Of a stretch of 64,000 bases of DNA, positions 34,223-42,991 are shown piece by piece. Made by a program: the position numbers and the translations under genes. Numbering within the stretch: position 1 is the stretch's first letter; each line of letters starts with the position of its first letter. The notes under the pieces are model-generated. The model saw nothing but the letters and a program-made list of their open reading frames with translations, did no database searches and was not told where the DNA came from. The stretch is taken from assembly GCA_947650005.1 (NCBI GenBank), contig CANSTU010000001.1:62001-126000 (forward strand), in the 5' to 3' direction. Origin of the DNA: an uncultured Lachnospiraceae bacterium. GTDB lineage: Bacteria; Bacillota; Clostridia; Lachnospirales; Lachnospiraceae.

Positions 34223-35299
34223 TCAGATCACTTTTCCTTTCTCATCAATCAACACCCAGTCTCTCCACAGTTCATGCATCCTGACAGGGTCGATTTCCTG
34301 GCCGTTTTTGTGCCTGGCGGGCCGGATCATCATTTTATCTTCCGTACCATTCAGCCTGGCGCCCCAGAAACTGAATGTGCTGTTGGCACAGATATTGTGT
34401 TTGCAGTAGCTCATGAGTTCCATATCATAGAAACTGTCCCTGCCCTTATTCCAGTCAACGATGGTGTACTCCCTTCCATGATAATTCTGCTCCAGATATG
34501 CCGTATCGTCTGAAAAAAGGTAAAAATGTGCATCCTTCACCCGTTCCCTGATATACCGTTCCGCCGAATTGTAGTATTCTTCCGTACAGATCCCCCCGAA
34601 CATTCCTGCATTAGCAGGATCGAGGTAATCCCCTCTACGTATGTGGATACTGACAGAATTTTCTGTTTTCATTTGATTTTTAATATTTATATTCTTATTA
34701 TTCTGATTTTTTTCTATATTCTGCCTATCATCGAATTTTTCATATATAATCCCCTCTTCATTCTGTCTATTTTCATTATTTTCTTCTTTTTCCGTCTTAT
34801 TTTTACTATTTTTCAATTTTTCAACAAAATTTTCCTCTTTTGTGCCGCTATATCCAGAATATTCAATATAATTCTGTTCCAAAGAATGGGGAAATCTAAT
34901 TTTTTCTCTCAGCAAGGACAAAATGTCCCCATAGTATTTCTCGCAAGCCCAGTGCCCCTCCAGATAGCAGTCCGTTAAAGTGAAAATCTCTGGATGGTAC
35001 ATATCGCTTTCCTGAAAATGCCGATATCTCTTTGGATTCAGCCTTCGGGCCACCTTGCCTAGAAGGTTTCCTTTTCCCAGCAATGCCTCTTTTTCTTTAG
35101 GGGTACATACCCTGAATTCCAGCTTATCAAATAGCCTTAATTCCAGCTCCCTCCTGGCCAATACATTCTCCTGCTGCATGGAATCCTCGAACCAGGAAAT
35201 GTCCAGGCTGGCTTCCTTTCCCATCGATCTGAATTTTTCATATAGGGCATACTGCTGCATCTGGTTGCCCAGGCCGCCCATCACCTTGATAATGATCAT
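34223..35299 (-). CDS. GT11 alpha-1,2-fucosyltransferase-like enzyme with a low-complexity insert
   Basis: 358 residues. The N-terminus IIKVMGGLGNQMQQYALY and the GDP-fucose motif HIRRGDYLDP are GT11 hallmarks, as is NSTFSFWGARLNG. Between them (about residues 150-215) sits an Asn/Lys/Glu-rich stretch (KNSKNKTEKEENNENRQNEE and onward) that the GT11 paralogue at 50256 lacks. The DNA there (about 34670-34870) is far more AT-rich than its surroundings. The frame is intact, so the insert is translated and probably forms a disordered loop. The start overlaps the upstream GT2 stop (ATGA). Confidence 0.85.
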   Translation of the reverse strand: MIIIKVMGGLGNQMQQYALYEKFRSMGKEASLDISWFEDSMQQENVLARRELELRLFDKLEFRVCTPKEKEALLGKGNLLGKVARRLNPKRYRHFQESDMYHPEIFTLTDCYLEGHWACEKYYGDILSLLREKIRFPHSLEQNYIEYSGYSGTKEENFVEKLKNSKNKTEKEENNENRQNEEGIIYEKFDDRQNIEKNQNNKNINIKNQMKTENSVSIHIRRGDYLDPANAGMFGGICTEEYYNSAERYIRERVKDAHFYLFSDDTAYLEQNYHGREYTIVDWNKGRDSFYDMELMSYCKHNICANSTFSFWGARLNGTEDKMMIRPARHKNGQEIDPVRMHELWRDWVLIDEKGKVI

Positions 35300-36321
35300 C
35301 TCTTATACGCCTTCCGTCCTATCCACCAATCATACAGTGCGAACAGATTCTTCCCGGCCAGACAGCGAAATCCATCCGGCTGCTTCATCACCCATAGCAA
35401 TATCCGATTTGCCTGCTCCTGCGTCTCTATGGAATAGGCGGATAATCGGCTCTTAATCCCCATATTTTCACATATCGCGGCCGTGCGGGCCACGTATCCC
35501 GGCTGACCGCCGCGCAGCTCATTCTTCACTGCCAGCATGGCCAGATATACGCTCTCCTTTTCCCACTGCTTCTCCCATCCCTCCGGTTCTTTATCGCGGA
35601 AAACCGTCCAAACCGCATCCGACAGCGCCCGAATTCCTTCCTCCATTTTCTCATCGTACCGATGCACCATGGAAGCCGGATTATAGAAATAATGGTAGTA
35701 CAAGGCATCCTCCAGAATCACAAGCCGGCGGCAGTCGCAAAGGGCAGGAAGAACAATATTCACATCTTCGCCCATACGGATCTTCGGATTACAGTATTTC
35801 ATATTTTCCGTAATCAGTTCCCTGGAAAACAGTTTCATACAGCGAGACATGGATACCGTTCTTCTTTCATTGCCCAAAAGTCTGGATTTTACCTCCTCAA
35901 GAGAAACTCCCTCGTAGGTCCCCCAGGGCAGCTCATGACGATGTTTTGTGGCTCCGTCCGGCCGTTCGATCAGGAAATTGCAGCAAATGATTTCTCCCGT
36001 ACATCCCGTAGCCTTCTCCGCCAAAGCTTCCACCATACGAGTATCCACCCAGTCGTCACAGTCCACAAAGCACAGATATTCCCCCGACGACTCCGTTACG
36101 CCGGCCATCCAAGCCGACATCAGCCCGCCGTTTTCCTTATGGATCACTCGGATCCTTGGATCCTCCTCGGCAAAGCTATCGCATAACTGTCCGCTTTTAT
36201 CCCTGGAACCGTCGTTCACCAAAATGATCTCCAGCTGCCTCCAGGACTGTCCTGTGATGCTCCTCACACATTTCTCCAGGTAAGACTCTCCGTTATAGAC
36301 TGGTACAATCACGCTTACCAT
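35296..36321 (-). CDS. Family 2 glycosyltransferase
   Basis: 341 residues. GT-A domain: VSVIVPVYNGESYLEKC, LVNDGSRDKSG, CFVDCDDWVD; acceptor part with IRMGEDVNIVLPAL. The C-terminal region is longer than in minimal GT2 enzymes and ends in a basic segment. It is typical of enzymes adding hexoses or GlcNAc to repeat units. It is translationally coupled to the downstream GT11. Confidence 0.87.
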   Translation of the reverse strand: MVSVIVPVYNGESYLEKCVRSITGQSWRQLEIILVNDGSRDKSGQLCDSFAEEDPRIRVIHKENGGLMSAWMAGVTESSGEYLCFVDCDDWVDTRMVEALAEKATGCTGEIICCNFLIERPDGATKHRHELPWGTYEGVSLEEVKSRLLGNERRTVSMSRCMKLFSRELITENMKYCNPKIRMGEDVNIVLPALCDCRRLVILEDALYYHYFYNPASMVHRYDEKMEEGIRALSDAVWTVFRDKEPEGWEKQWEKESVYLAMLAVKNELRGGQPGYVARTAAICENMGIKSRLSAYSIETQEQANRILLWVMKQPDGFRCLAGKNLFALYDWWIGRKAYKR

Positions 36322-36358
36322 TTCCCTGTAAACTCCCCTTACCTGCTTTAGCAGGCAT
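36322..36358 (-). promoter_or_regulatory. Family E single-hairpin leader overlapping the previous stop codon
   Basis: Minus strand CCTGC-TAAA-GCAGG hairpin, then TAAGGGGAGTTTACAGGGAA and ATG. The TAA in the loop is the stop codon of the upstream acetyltransferase, so stop and leader share the hairpin. Confidence 0.6.
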
Positions 36359-36923
36359 TTCCACCAGGCTTATGATCCGGCAGCGCCTGCCCGGGCACCC
36401 CCACTACGCGGGCTCCCTGTTGCTTTACGCTGCGCGTTACCACGCAGCCTGCTCCAATAGCCACATCGTCCGCCACATACACATCCCCGATCACACAACT
36501 TCCCCAGCCCGCCATAATTCGATCTCCCAATATCGGACTGGCCGTTCCCGGCCCGGTATTCCCTGCGCAGAAATTTCCCGTAATCCGGCAATCCTCTCCT
36601 ATTCTGGCATCCTCGTTGATCACGATCGGCGCTATATGATAGATCAGAAGTCCTTTTCCCACACAGTTCTCCGGAATTTCAAATCCCAACCTAGCCCCCA
36701 GCATATTTTTCCTACGGTGATACCAGACGAACGCGGCCCTACTGAACGGGCCGGAACGCATTTTATAATACTCGGCATGACGTAGTGCCCATAGATACTG
36801 CCAAATCCGGTACATCTTGGAACGCATCAGCCGGGCTGCGAACACGGATCCCCCTTTTTCCCTGAAATAGAGGGCCCGCTCACAGGCAAGGTATTCCTTC
36901 AGTTCAGCCCTACTTCGAATCAT
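36348..36923 (-). CDS. CysE-like left-handed beta-helix O-acetyltransferase
   Basis: 191 residues from MIRSRAELKEYL; the 16 extra track codons translate a family C leader. The C-terminal half carries hexapeptide repeats (IGEDCRITGNF, ILGDRIMAGWGSCVIGDVYVADDVAIGAGCVVTRSV) and the serine-acetyltransferase-like catalytic His region (LLIYHIAPIVIN). The N-terminal helical part is short and unlike housekeeping CysE, so sugar O-acetylation is more likely than serine acetylation. Acetyl-CoA would be the donor. The last residues (GGNAC) are encoded in the stem of the next gene's leader hairpin. Confidence 0.8.
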   Translation of the reverse strand: MIRSRAELKEYLACERALYFREKGGSVFAARLMRSKMYRIWQYLWALRHAEYYKMRSGPFSRAAFVWYHRRKNMLGARLGFEIPENCVGKGLLIYHIAPIVINEDARIGEDCRITGNFCAGNTGPGTASPILGDRIMAGWGSCVIGDVYVADDVAIGAGCVVTRSVKQQGARVVGVPGQALPDHKPGGNAC

Positions 36924-36999
36924 GATTATACCCCTGCATATAGCAAGCTGCGCTTGCAATACTGTTGCCAAGAAAGAATTTGAAACGGAATCTCAAATT
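36924..36999 (-). promoter_or_regulatory. Family C leader module before the acetyltransferase
   Basis: Minus strand: GAATTTGA/TCAAATTC hairpin (8 bp), linker TTTCTTGGCAACAGTATT, perfect GCAAGC-GCA-GCTTGC hairpin, then ATGCAGGGGTATAATC and ATG. The layout equals the module before 10165. Confidence 0.75.
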
Positions 37000-37015
37000 C
37001 ATGCCCCTGCATCAT

Positions 37016-38218
37016 TTACGCTTCCCCGGATTTCGCCTCCGAAGGGCGTTCCTCCCAACAAAGCGTTTCATTCAAGACGGAAAACACCGTCCGGTTCACA
37101 CGACTGTAATCAAACTGCGACGACTTTTCATGGGCATTCCGCACATACCGGCCGTACTCTTTTCCGATCCGGTCCATGGCCTCCTGTATCTGCTCCACGC
37201 TGCCGTCCGTCACTTCCGAATCCAGGCTATAGGTTAACGCCTCGCCGATCCCCCCCACATCCGTGGTTATCACCGGCAGCCCATAGGAAATACTCTCCAG
37301 AATGGTCATCGGAATCCCTTCAAACACCGAATTCATGAGAAGAATATCCGCACGCTGCATTTCCTCGGACACCTCCTCGGGCCCAACGGCCCCGACAAAC
37401 CGGATCCTATCGCTGCCGCCCGCCAAACGCTCCAGCATTTCCCGCTCCTCTCCGTCTCCCAGTATGGTAAGACAACAGTTTCTGTGATATCCTTTCACCG
37501 CTTCGATCAGCGGCCCCACATTCTTTACCGCAGACAGACGGCCGGCATACAGGAAACGTACGCAATCCTCATGCAGACTTCGTTCGAAAAAGGGATGGCA
37601 GACGATGGAATTCTTCACCTGATACACTCTGGCATTATAAGCCTCATAGTCCTCCAACGTCTTTTTCTCCAATACGAATACCGCAGTGCTTCTTCTGATC
37701 ACATGCATCAGAAAGCCCTGAAACAGCCTGCGCACCAAAGGCGCCTTTTTAAAAAAACGTACCCGCCGCCACATATCCAGATAGGTTCCGTGGGAAAACA
37801 CATAGCACGCCGCACCGGGCCGCAGGAGCCGGATCGCCGCAAAAGCTTCCGGCGTATGGATATAATTACAGTCCCCTTTCTTCAGCCCGAGACATCGCCT
37901 GTATTGGAAAAGGCCTTTCAGATATTCCAGCCTCAAAGACTTTTTCACATGTCCCTGATCTGTGGCTGCCTGCGTCACCGCAAGAAAACGGAATTCGCCT
38001 CCCTTGCCAAGCCCTTCCCCCTCTATATGAATCCTTTGCTCCCTGCCAACCTCTCCTTCATCGCATGAAACGCCCACTAGAAGCACCTCGCCGATTTTTT
38101 CGGGATACTCTTCCGAAAGAAAACGCAGAAAATTCCGGATACTCGTCAGCTGCCCGCCCACCGGGTAATCGCGAAAGTTACATGTATCATACAGTATTAA
38201 CCGTCCCTGTCCGTTCAC
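37016..38218 (-). CDS. Family 4 glycosyltransferase
   Basis: 400 residues from a GTG start inside the 3' end of the upstream gene (32-nt overlap), with AAGGAG 7 nt before it. The first residues (VNGQGRLILYDTCNFRDYPVGGQLTSIRNFL) form the acceptor domain. The donor domain starts at VRFLYAGRLSAVKN and includes EGIPMTILESISYGLPVITTDVGG. It acts in the cytoplasm on the lipid-linked acceptor; specificity unknown. Confidence 0.85.
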   Translation of the reverse strand: MNGQGRLILYDTCNFRDYPVGGQLTSIRNFLRFLSEEYPEKIGEVLLVGVSCDEGEVGREQRIHIEGEGLGKGGEFRFLAVTQAATDQGHVKKSLRLEYLKGLFQYRRCLGLKKGDCNYIHTPEAFAAIRLLRPGAACYVFSHGTYLDMWRRVRFFKKAPLVRRLFQGFLMHVIRRSTAVFVLEKKTLEDYEAYNARVYQVKNSIVCHPFFERSLHEDCVRFLYAGRLSAVKNVGPLIEAVKGYHRNCCLTILGDGEEREMLERLAGGSDRIRFVGAVGPEEVSEEMQRADILLMNSVFEGIPMTILESISYGLPVITTDVGGIGEALTYSLDSEVTDGSVEQIQEAMDRIGKEYGRYVRNAHEKSSQFDYSRVNRTVFSVLNETLCWEERPSEAKSGEA

Positions 38219-39308
38219 TCGCCACTCCTTCCAGCAGCCCGAGCAGCCGCAGCGCCGGGCCGTCGCTCCATGGGTAACTGCCGTATCTTTGCGGATACTC
38301 CCCGAATCCTCCGCACTCTCCGGAACATTGCCTCACTCTGCCGCCGTTGACACAGGATAACACAAATTCTGTTGCCCCCAAAACCGCTCCATCCACCTTT
38401 TCATCCAGGATACCGTCCCGCTTTCCCTCCAGGAGGGCACAGGCAATCATGGCCGTGGCCGAGGTATCTGCCGGGCCCTCCACAGCGGGCAGAAGCCAGC
38501 CAAAACTGCCGTCCCCTCTTTGAAAATCCAGAATGGTTTCCACCAGTTCCCGAAACCGCTCCTGAAGCAAATTTCGCCTCGGATCCTCTTTGGTAAGCCA
38601 GGGAAGACTCCGGGATAGTCCCGTCATCAGCCATCCTACGGCCCTGCCCCAGCCAATGCAGCCATATTTTTCCCCTGTCCGGCTGTCAAACCCATGGTAA
38701 GGCAGGCCGCTCCCCTCGTCCATTCCCTTTTCCAGGAAATGGATCAGCTGGACTTCGCCAAGTTCCATCGCCGCTCCTTCTTTGGTCTTTTTCCCATAGC
38801 GGCAAAGGAATGGGCAGATCATACCCAGTCCGTCGGCATAGATATGATTTCCCTGCCTGATCCGATAGGGAAGATTTCCCTGCTCGTCCCGATCATGATT
38901 TTGCAGGAATTCAGCCAGCCTTTCTGCTCCGTCCAGGTACTTCTTTTCCCCGGTATATTCATATAAATCCAGCAGCGGCATACCGTTTGCCCCATTGTCC
39001 AGGCAATACATCGGAAGCCCTTTTTGGAGCCATCCGTCATAATATCTCTTCAATGGCTCTACGCCCCGTCCATCTCCCCCCGCCTTCATCCATTCGGAAA
39101 GTCCTTCCGCCAAAAGGGCATTGGGCCAGTAATAATGATCGATCGGCGGCACACTTCGGAATAAAATGTACTTTTTTATCCGGCGCTTCCACTTTTCCTT
39201 GCGGCTCAAAACGGGCCAAGTAAACAGATTCTCCGCCACGGCGGCGCATAACTCCTCGGCTTTGCGCTCTGTCTCCGAATTGCGCCAAAGCGCTCTTAAT
39301 TGTTCCAT
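38187..39308 (-). CDS. GH88/GH105-like (YteR-type) unsaturated glycuronyl hydrolase family protein
   Basis: 373 residues from MEQLRALWRN after a family A module. Alpha/alpha-barrel signatures: PIDHYYWPNALLAEGL, LDNGANGMPLLDLYEYTGEKKYL, HIYADGLGMICPFLCRYG with the Asp that is catalytic in YteR, GWGRAVGWLMTGL, and YPWSDGPALRLL. No signal peptide, so it is cytoplasmic. The family normally removes unsaturated uronic acids left by polysaccharide lyases, so finding one in the middle of a synthesis operon is odd. It may recycle or edit glycan, or have been recruited as a sugar-binding or epimerase-like protein. Confidence 0.75.
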   Translation of the reverse strand: MEQLRALWRNSETERKAEELCAAVAENLFTWPVLSRKEKWKRRIKKYILFRSVPPIDHYYWPNALLAEGLSEWMKAGGDGRGVEPLKRYYDGWLQKGLPMYCLDNGANGMPLLDLYEYTGEKKYLDGAERLAEFLQNHDRDEQGNLPYRIRQGNHIYADGLGMICPFLCRYGKKTKEGAAMELGEVQLIHFLEKGMDEGSGLPYHGFDSRTGEKYGCIGWGRAVGWLMTGLSRSLPWLTKEDPRRNLLQERFRELVETILDFQRGDGSFGWLLPAVEGPADTSATAMIACALLEGKRDGILDEKVDGAVLGATEFVLSCVNGGRVRQCSGECGGFGEYPQRYGSYPWSDGPALRLLGLLEGVASERTGTVNTV

Positions 39309-39345
39309 GCTTGGCTCCCATCCACGCGCCAGGGCGCATATCCAA
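39309..39345 (-). promoter_or_regulatory. Family A leader module before the GH88/105-like gene
   Basis: Minus strand linker CCTGATTTGGATAT, perfect GCGCC-CT-GGCGC hairpin, then GTGGATGGGAGCCAAGC and ATG. The rest of the 129-nt gap to the pyruvyl transferase shows no further clear feature. Confidence 0.7.
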
Positions 39346-39437
39346 ATCAGGAAAAAGAAATGAAGTTTCAATCCTTTCTCATATCGCAGGCATCCTATAC
39401 AATTACCCGCGCATCGATCGCCATACTGCGCGCACTC

Positions 39438-40625
39438 TCACTGACTCGTCAAACGTTCAATCATCTTTCCTGCCTGCCTGGCCCGCTCCAAATAGGCGGG
39501 CATCACGGCGGTCAGCCTCTTTTTCACCGCTTCCTCTTCCCGGCGCAGCCATTCAAATCCGGCGGTCAGTTCCCCGCTTTCCCGCAACGTCTGTACCGGC
39601 ATCACATAATTTTCCCATGTCCCGAACAGATCCAGGGCAATTCCTCGCGCCTTCACGGAATACCCTACCACCAAGGTAGGAATTAATGATGAATAGGCGG
39701 CGATGGTGGAATGGGTCCTCGCCCCGATGAAAAACCGGCATCTCGCAATGTACCCCTTCAGCTGCGCGCAACCACAGTCCTCGATCAACACGACCCGGCC
39801 CGTATCCTTAAATTCCCGGTACAATTCTTTCAAAACCGTCCTGTCGTCATTGTTCTTCCATACCACATGGGGAATCAAAGCCACGCTCAGATCCGTGTGC
39901 GCCATCACATGCCGAATTAGCTCCCGATAATTTTCCATGGTAATCCCGGGTATCCCTTCCCGTTCCACCACCATGGGGCTCACGTTCAGTCCCAGCGTAT
40001 TTCCCTCTGCAAATCCCGCAGGGAGAGGCAGGCAAGCAGCCTCTAGAAGGAATGCCGGATCCGGAGCCAGGAAGCTCCTTTCTTTCAGCCCTGCCTGTAC
40101 AAGCGCCTGCCAGGTTAGAGATTCTCTGGCGATAATACCGCTGTAACGCTTCATATCTTCGATAATCTCCGGTTCTGAAAGAAGATCCGGCTCAATAGAG
40201 CAGCCCAGTAGAAAAGTCTGGGCTCCCTGTCCCGTGAACAACCGGTTCGTATATACCAGATCCTTCACCAAGGTGTCATAGCAGTAATTATCCCCCCCGA
40301 TAGAGATGTTCACCTGGCGCAGGTTCCTCCCGCATACCTCCCGGAACCGATAGCGGAACGCCGCTTCCGGTTCATGCAGCAGCCTTTCCTTCAGATAATA
40401 AAAAACATGGATAAAAAAATTCTTCCTGATTTTCTTCTCTTCTATCAGGGTACACATTCCCTTCAGCGAATAAGATTCGTCCTCCGCTGCGCTGTTCGTC
40501 ACCACAATCGCCGGTTTCGGCAACATTCGGATTACCGTATGCGCGATGGCCTCACAGCCGTGGTTCCCGCTCCCCGCATGCATATATAGAACAATTTTAT
40601 CCTTTTTTCCACGATATCGCCGCAT
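39438..40625 (-). CDS. Polysaccharide pyruvyl transferase family protein (CsaB/WcaK-like)
   Basis: 395 residues from MRRYRGKKDK; the track extension (42 codons) lies in the upstream gene. Start and upstream stop share a base (TAATG). The N-terminus VLYMHAGSGNHGCEAIAHTVI, the central NISIGGDNYCYDTLVKD and the C-terminal FFIGARTHSTIAAYSSLIPTLVVGYS match the pyruvyl transferase family, with the conserved R-x-H near the end. The enzyme transfers pyruvate from phosphoenolpyruvate to a sugar to make a ketal, giving the polymer negative charge. Confidence 0.85.
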   Translation of the reverse strand: MRRYRGKKDKIVLYMHAGSGNHGCEAIAHTVIRMLPKPAIVVTNSAAEDESYSLKGMCTLIEEKKIRKNFFIHVFYYLKERLLHEPEAAFRYRFREVCGRNLRQVNISIGGDNYCYDTLVKDLVYTNRLFTGQGAQTFLLGCSIEPDLLSEPEIIEDMKRYSGIIARESLTWQALVQAGLKERSFLAPDPAFLLEAACLPLPAGFAEGNTLGLNVSPMVVEREGIPGITMENYRELIRHVMAHTDLSVALIPHVVWKNNDDRTVLKELYREFKDTGRVVLIEDCGCAQLKGYIARCRFFIGARTHSTIAAYSSLIPTLVVGYSVKARGIALDLFGTWENYVMPVQTLRESGELTAGFEWLRREEEAVKKRLTAVMPAYLERARQAGKMIERLTSQ

Positions 40626-41755
40626 TATTTCCGCCCTTTCCAGACATGGTATAATCCCAGATATGCTCTCGGTGCATACAGGAAAACTGGCCCCTTGATC
40701 CGATAGCCTGCCGGAAGCATCCTTCTTCCCCTTCTTCCCAAACGCTTCCATGCTACGCCGGCCGCTTCATGGCAGGCCCAAAGATATCTTTCCCGGAAAG
40801 CGCCCCGTCCTCTTGGGGCTCCATCCGTTCCGCTTTCCGTTTTCCCTTTCCCTCCGCTTTCTCTCCCCCAAGCCGCTTCCTCAGTTCCCCGCGTTCCTTC
40901 TCCGTCTTTGGGCAACAACGCCAGCTTTCCTGCCACCAGCAGCGCCGCCTGAAACAGACAGGCCGCGGCCTGCGGCACACAGGAGGGATACAGGCCCGCA
41001 ATCTTTTCTTCTGCCAGCTTCCAGCAGCGGATCTGATCCATGTAGGAGGCACGGAAAGGGGAATACATCGCCCCCTCTTCATTGATATAATAGCAGTATT
41101 CCCGGCTTTTCATCACGGTAACCCGACGCATGAACGGAAGGCAGTCCACCAGGAACATGAGATCCTCGCCAATCGTCAAATCCGTCCGAAATCGGACCTG
41201 ATTCAAAACTTCCCGTGAAAAAAGGATGCTCCAGCAACGGGTATTACCTGCCAGAAGATACCCTCCCGCATAGCCCTCCGGATCCATTGTCTCAGCTTCG
41301 AACGCATCCGCCTCGCCCCGGGATATGACTTCGGTTTGGGGCGTCCCTCTGCACAGGCTTCCCTGCTGCCTGTCCCGTTCCGCCCGTCCCACTTCCCGGA
41401 AACCGCCCAACACCATATTGCTGCCTTCCCGTTTTAAACAATCCATCTGCCCTTCCAACATTCCAGGCAAAATCCAGTCATCCGCATCCACAAAGGCGAT
41501 ATATTCCCCCGATGCTTTCTCCAATCCTCTGTTTCGTGCAGAAGATACCCCTGCATTTTTCTGACGTAAGAGGCGAACCCGCCCGTCCTTTGCACACCAT
41601 TCTTCACATAGAGCCGCGCTTTCGTCCGTGGAGCCGTCGTCCACCAACAAAACTTCCAGGTTGCTATAGCTCTGCGCAAGAATACTTGCCACACAGCAGG
41701 AGAGATATTTTTCCGCGTTATAAACCGGCACAATCACCGAGATCAGGCCATTCAC
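40625..41755 (-). CDS. Family 2 glycosyltransferase with a charged low-complexity insertion
   Basis: 376 residues from a GTG that overlaps the preceding GT4 stop (GTGA), giving (M)NGLISVIVPVYNAEKYL. GT-A motifs LLVDDGSTDES and AFVDADDWI, with TIGEDLMFLVDCLP as the acceptor-side acidic motif. Around residues 290-335 is a Gly/Glu/Lys/Arg-rich stretch (GEGTRGTEEAAWGRESGG and on) that interrupts the helical C-terminal region and looks disordered. Coupled at both ends to neighbouring genes. Confidence 0.83.
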   Translation of the reverse strand: MNGLISVIVPVYNAEKYLSCCVASILAQSYSNLEVLLVDDGSTDESAALCEEWCAKDGRVRLLRQKNAGVSSARNRGLEKASGEYIAFVDADDWILPGMLEGQMDCLKREGSNMVLGGFREVGRAERDRQQGSLCRGTPQTEVISRGEADAFEAETMDPEGYAGGYLLAGNTRCWSILFSREVLNQVRFRTDLTIGEDLMFLVDCLPFMRRVTVMKSREYCYYINEEGAMYSPFRASYMDQIRCWKLAEEKIAGLYPSCVPQAAACLFQAALLVAGKLALLPKDGEGTRGTEEAAWGRESGGKGKTESGTDGAPRGRGAFRERYLWACHEAAGVAWKRLGRRGRRMLPAGYRIKGPVFLYAPRAYLGLYHVWKGRK

Positions 41756-42879
41756 TGTGCAAGAACCTCCCAATACTGGCTGGTACGGCTGTCCCAATCA
41801 AACCGTTTTACGTTTTCATAGCCCTTCCGGATCAATTCTTCCCGGAGCTCTTCGTCCGAGACCAACCGGTTAATGCATTCCACCGTTCCCGCTATATCCT
41901 CCGGATCCGTCAGAAGCCCGGCATCGCCCACCACCTCAGGCAAGGCTGTGCGGTTAGAGCAAATCACGGGCACACCCAGCTGCATGGCTTCCACGGGCGG
42001 GAATCCAAATCCTTCGATCAGAGAAAGGAACAGAAATGCCCTGGCTCCTGCCAAAAGGCTGTGCATCTCCTCCGCGCTTTCGATATACCGATAACAGATG
42101 ACGGCCTGCGCGGCCTCCGGGCTGATTCGAATGCCGTTTTCCAGGCAAACGCGCTCCACGCTCTCCACGCCCACCAGAACCAACCGAAGGGGAGCTGCCG
42201 CTTGACGAAAATACGCGTCATAGGTTTTCAGAATGCCCGCGGCGTTTTTATGGGGCAAACCTGAGGTGACCGCATGCAGATAGGGCTCCTCTGGCCTCAG
42301 GCTGTTTTCTCCCCCCATGTCGGCAATCGCATTCACCCCGTTATAGATCACTCTGACGCGCTTCCCGCTTCCCGGACACATGGCATCCACTTCTTGCCTG
42401 GAAAATTCAGAAATCGTAACGATCCGGTCCGCATGCTTCATGGACGCTTTGAGCCTGCTCATGATATAGGCATTTTCCACCCGGTTGAGCACACCGGGAA
42501 AATATTTGTCGTAGAAGAAAGGAATCAAATCGTGGATAATTACCGTATCCTTTCCCCTGTAAAAGGCAGGCCTGTATCCTCTGGGGAATAGAATCCGATC
42601 CGCGCCGTATTTTCTGGCCTGCCCGGGAACCAGGAATAGTTCCCATATCATACAGTAGACTTTGTTCAAAGGATTTCCCTTCATTTTCACAAAGCGGATC
42701 CCAGGGATATCGAAGTCCTTCCGGTTATATTCATTGCCCAGGACAATGATTTCCTCGCAGTGTTCCCCGTTACGGTTGCTTTCCGCCAGATGTCCCGCCA
42801 ATGTCTTAGCCAGATTATAGATGCCGATGCTCTTTCCTTTTCCTTTCACCAGTTTAAAACAGTCAATCACCAGCCGCAT
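41752..42879 (-). CDS. Family 4 glycosyltransferase (mannosyl/rhamnosyltransferase-like)
   Basis: 375 residues from MRLVIDCFKLVKGKGKS; the 14 extra track codons translate a family A module. GT-B fold with VIIHDLIPFFYDKYFPG (typical of WbdA/MtfB-like GT4 enzymes), ADRIVTISEFSRQEV, YLHAVTSGLPHKN, and EGFGFPPVEAMQLGVPVICSN. It likely transfers mannose, rhamnose or a related sugar; this is family tendency only. Upstream lies a tandem C-plus-A leader. Confidence 0.86.
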   Translation of the reverse strand: MRLVIDCFKLVKGKGKSIGIYNLAKTLAGHLAESNRNGEHCEEIIVLGNEYNRKDFDIPGIRFVKMKGNPLNKVYCMIWELFLVPGQARKYGADRILFPRGYRPAFYRGKDTVIIHDLIPFFYDKYFPGVLNRVENAYIMSRLKASMKHADRIVTISEFSRQEVDAMCPGSGKRVRVIYNGVNAIADMGGENSLRPEEPYLHAVTSGLPHKNAAGILKTYDAYFRQAAAPLRLVLVGVESVERVCLENGIRISPEAAQAVICYRYIESAEEMHSLLAGARAFLFLSLIEGFGFPPVEAMQLGVPVICSNRTALPEVVGDAGLLTDPEDIAGTVECINRLVSDEELREELIRKGYENVKRFDWDSRTSQYWEVLAQ

Positions 42880-42985
42880 AGTCGGCTCCCATCTGCGCGC
42901 TTTGGCGCGCGTACAAATCAAGGGGTATACTCCTGCCTATCGCAAGCAGTGCTTGCAATACTGCTGCCAATAAAGCGTTTGAAAC
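42880..42985 (-). promoter_or_regulatory. Tandem family C and family A leader modules
   Basis: Minus strand: TGAAAC-TTT-GTTTCA hairpin, linker CTTTATTGGCAGCAGTATT, GCAAGC-ACT-GCTTGC hairpin and GGCAGGAGTATACC (family C). Then TTGATTTGTAC, a perfect GCGCGC-CAAA-GCGCGC hairpin and AGATGGGAGCCGACT before ATG (family A). Only the A copy is next to a gene start. Confidence 0.75.
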
Positions 42986-42991
42986 AAAGTT

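Noticed and set aside
34660-34870. AT-rich tract in the GT11 gene as a promoter or a separate gene
   Set aside because: The reading frame is uninterrupted and flanked by GT11 motifs on both sides; an antisense frame (34526-34978) is open only because of the low-complexity composition.
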